From Protula sp. h YS-2021 (lineage: Eukaryota > Annelida > Polychaeta > Sabellida > Serpulidae), in NCBI GenBank assembly GCA_949752745.1, contig OX457026.1:27900116-27964115 (forward strand): DNA of 64,000 bases. The letters are read 5' to 3'. The notes beneath the pieces were generated by a model. The model saw nothing but the letters and a program-made list of their open reading frames with translations, was not told the DNA's origin and made no database searches. Positions 63,571 through 64,000 of the stretch are shown piece by piece (the first letter of the stretch is position 1; each line of letters begins with the position of its first letter). The position numbers and the translations under genes were made by a program.

Positions 63571-64000
63571 TGGTACTTTTATCTTACCTTCAAACCGTAA
63601 TTCTGTGGTCGATAAAAATCCCGTAAGAAGTTTGCGGAGCCGAAGCTTTATCCACGAAATTTGGACAGGCGTGTGCCTAGCCATAGTCGGGGTGTACCTA
63701 TCCAACTGCATTTCCTGCTACATCTGATGCTACCCATTCTCATGGTAACTTTTAAAGTTTAACTGCACCTGCCAGTTCATCTTTTTTGTGACATTGTTTG
63801 ACCAGCCTCGGTGGCCTAGTGGTTAGAGTGTCCGCTTCGAGACTGGAAGGTCGTGCGTTCAAATCCCGGTCGGGTCATACCTGAGACTTTAAAATTGGGA
63901 CTCATCCTTACTACCCTGTGAGGCACTCCACATGTAAGGGTTAGAAGGAGGGCTGGAATGCCCCATTTCAGTATAATGTGGCAGGGGGGTCCCGATATGA
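63571..64000 (+). repeat. LTR (5' type) with SINE, cut by window end
   Basis: It starts TGGTACTTTTATC. The SINE begins at 63800 after acattgttt (63791-63799); A box at 63812-63822, B box at 63857-63866. A third long copy therefore begins here and the array continues beyond the window. Confidence 0.85.
63800..64000 (+). mobile_element. tRNA-derived SINE, cut by window end
   Basis: Nearly identical to 59856-60096 over the visible 200 bp, with intact A and B boxes. Confidence 0.85.

Noticed and set aside
34932..64000. CRISPR or prokaryotic repeat array
   Set aside because: Units are 1.8-4 kb with LTR structure, and the neighbouring genes have spliceosomal introns.

Overview
The window is animal nuclear DNA: AT-rich, intron-containing and crowded with repeats. 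The mix of long-intron genes, tRNA-derived SINEs, Helitron-like elements with 168-180 bp tandem cores and degraded LTR retrotransposons suggests a marine lophotrochozoan, most probably a mollusc. That assignment is inference; no species-specific gene was recognised.

Two host genes can be read. On the minus strand, five exons between 9956 and 5644 join in phase into a secreted CAP-superfamily (CRISP/GLIPR-like) protein of about 246 residues, with a signal peptide, the CAP core and a short cysteine-rich C-terminal tail. On the plus strand, exon 1 (22053-22121) and exon 2 (30181-30307) encode the N-terminus of the translesion DNA polymerase REV1, ending inside its BRCT domain. I found no third REV1 exon, so everything from 30308 to the window end appears to lie in REV1 intron 2. 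A possible divergent gene starts 114 bp upstream of REV1.

Layout. 0-5 kb: a broken integrase/chromodomain remnant, microsatellites, little else. 5.6-10 kb: CAP gene. 10-17 kb: mostly featureless, with one copy of a dispersed repeat block (13.5-15.7 kb). 17.7-21.7 kb: a Ty3/gypsy element on the minus strand with a 176-bp 3' LTR, a remnant 5' LTR, a 5-bp target duplication and a frameshifted pol. 22-30 kb: REV1 exon 1, then intron 1 packed with DNA transposons and nested Helitron-like elements. 30.3-34.9 kb: more periodic repeat families, a DIRS-like reverse-transcriptase scrap and SINE copies.

34.9-64 kb is the striking part. One gypsy-like LTR element has been amplified at DNA level into a locus of at least 29 kb. 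From 34.9 to 53.2 kb there are about ten head-to-tail units of about 1774 bp, each one LTR plus an internally deleted gag/RNase H body; neighbours share a single LTR. From 54.5 to 64 kb the units are longer (3.9-4.6 kb), and whole elements abut LTR-to-LTR with no spacer. Every 5' LTR there carries the same SINE at the same site and every 3' LTR lacks it. Reverse transcription cannot produce that asymmetry repeatedly, so the copies spread by DNA-level duplication. The two unit types resemble 1-LTR and 2-LTR retroelement circles, which suggests circle-derived or recombinational amplification inside a DNA-repair gene.
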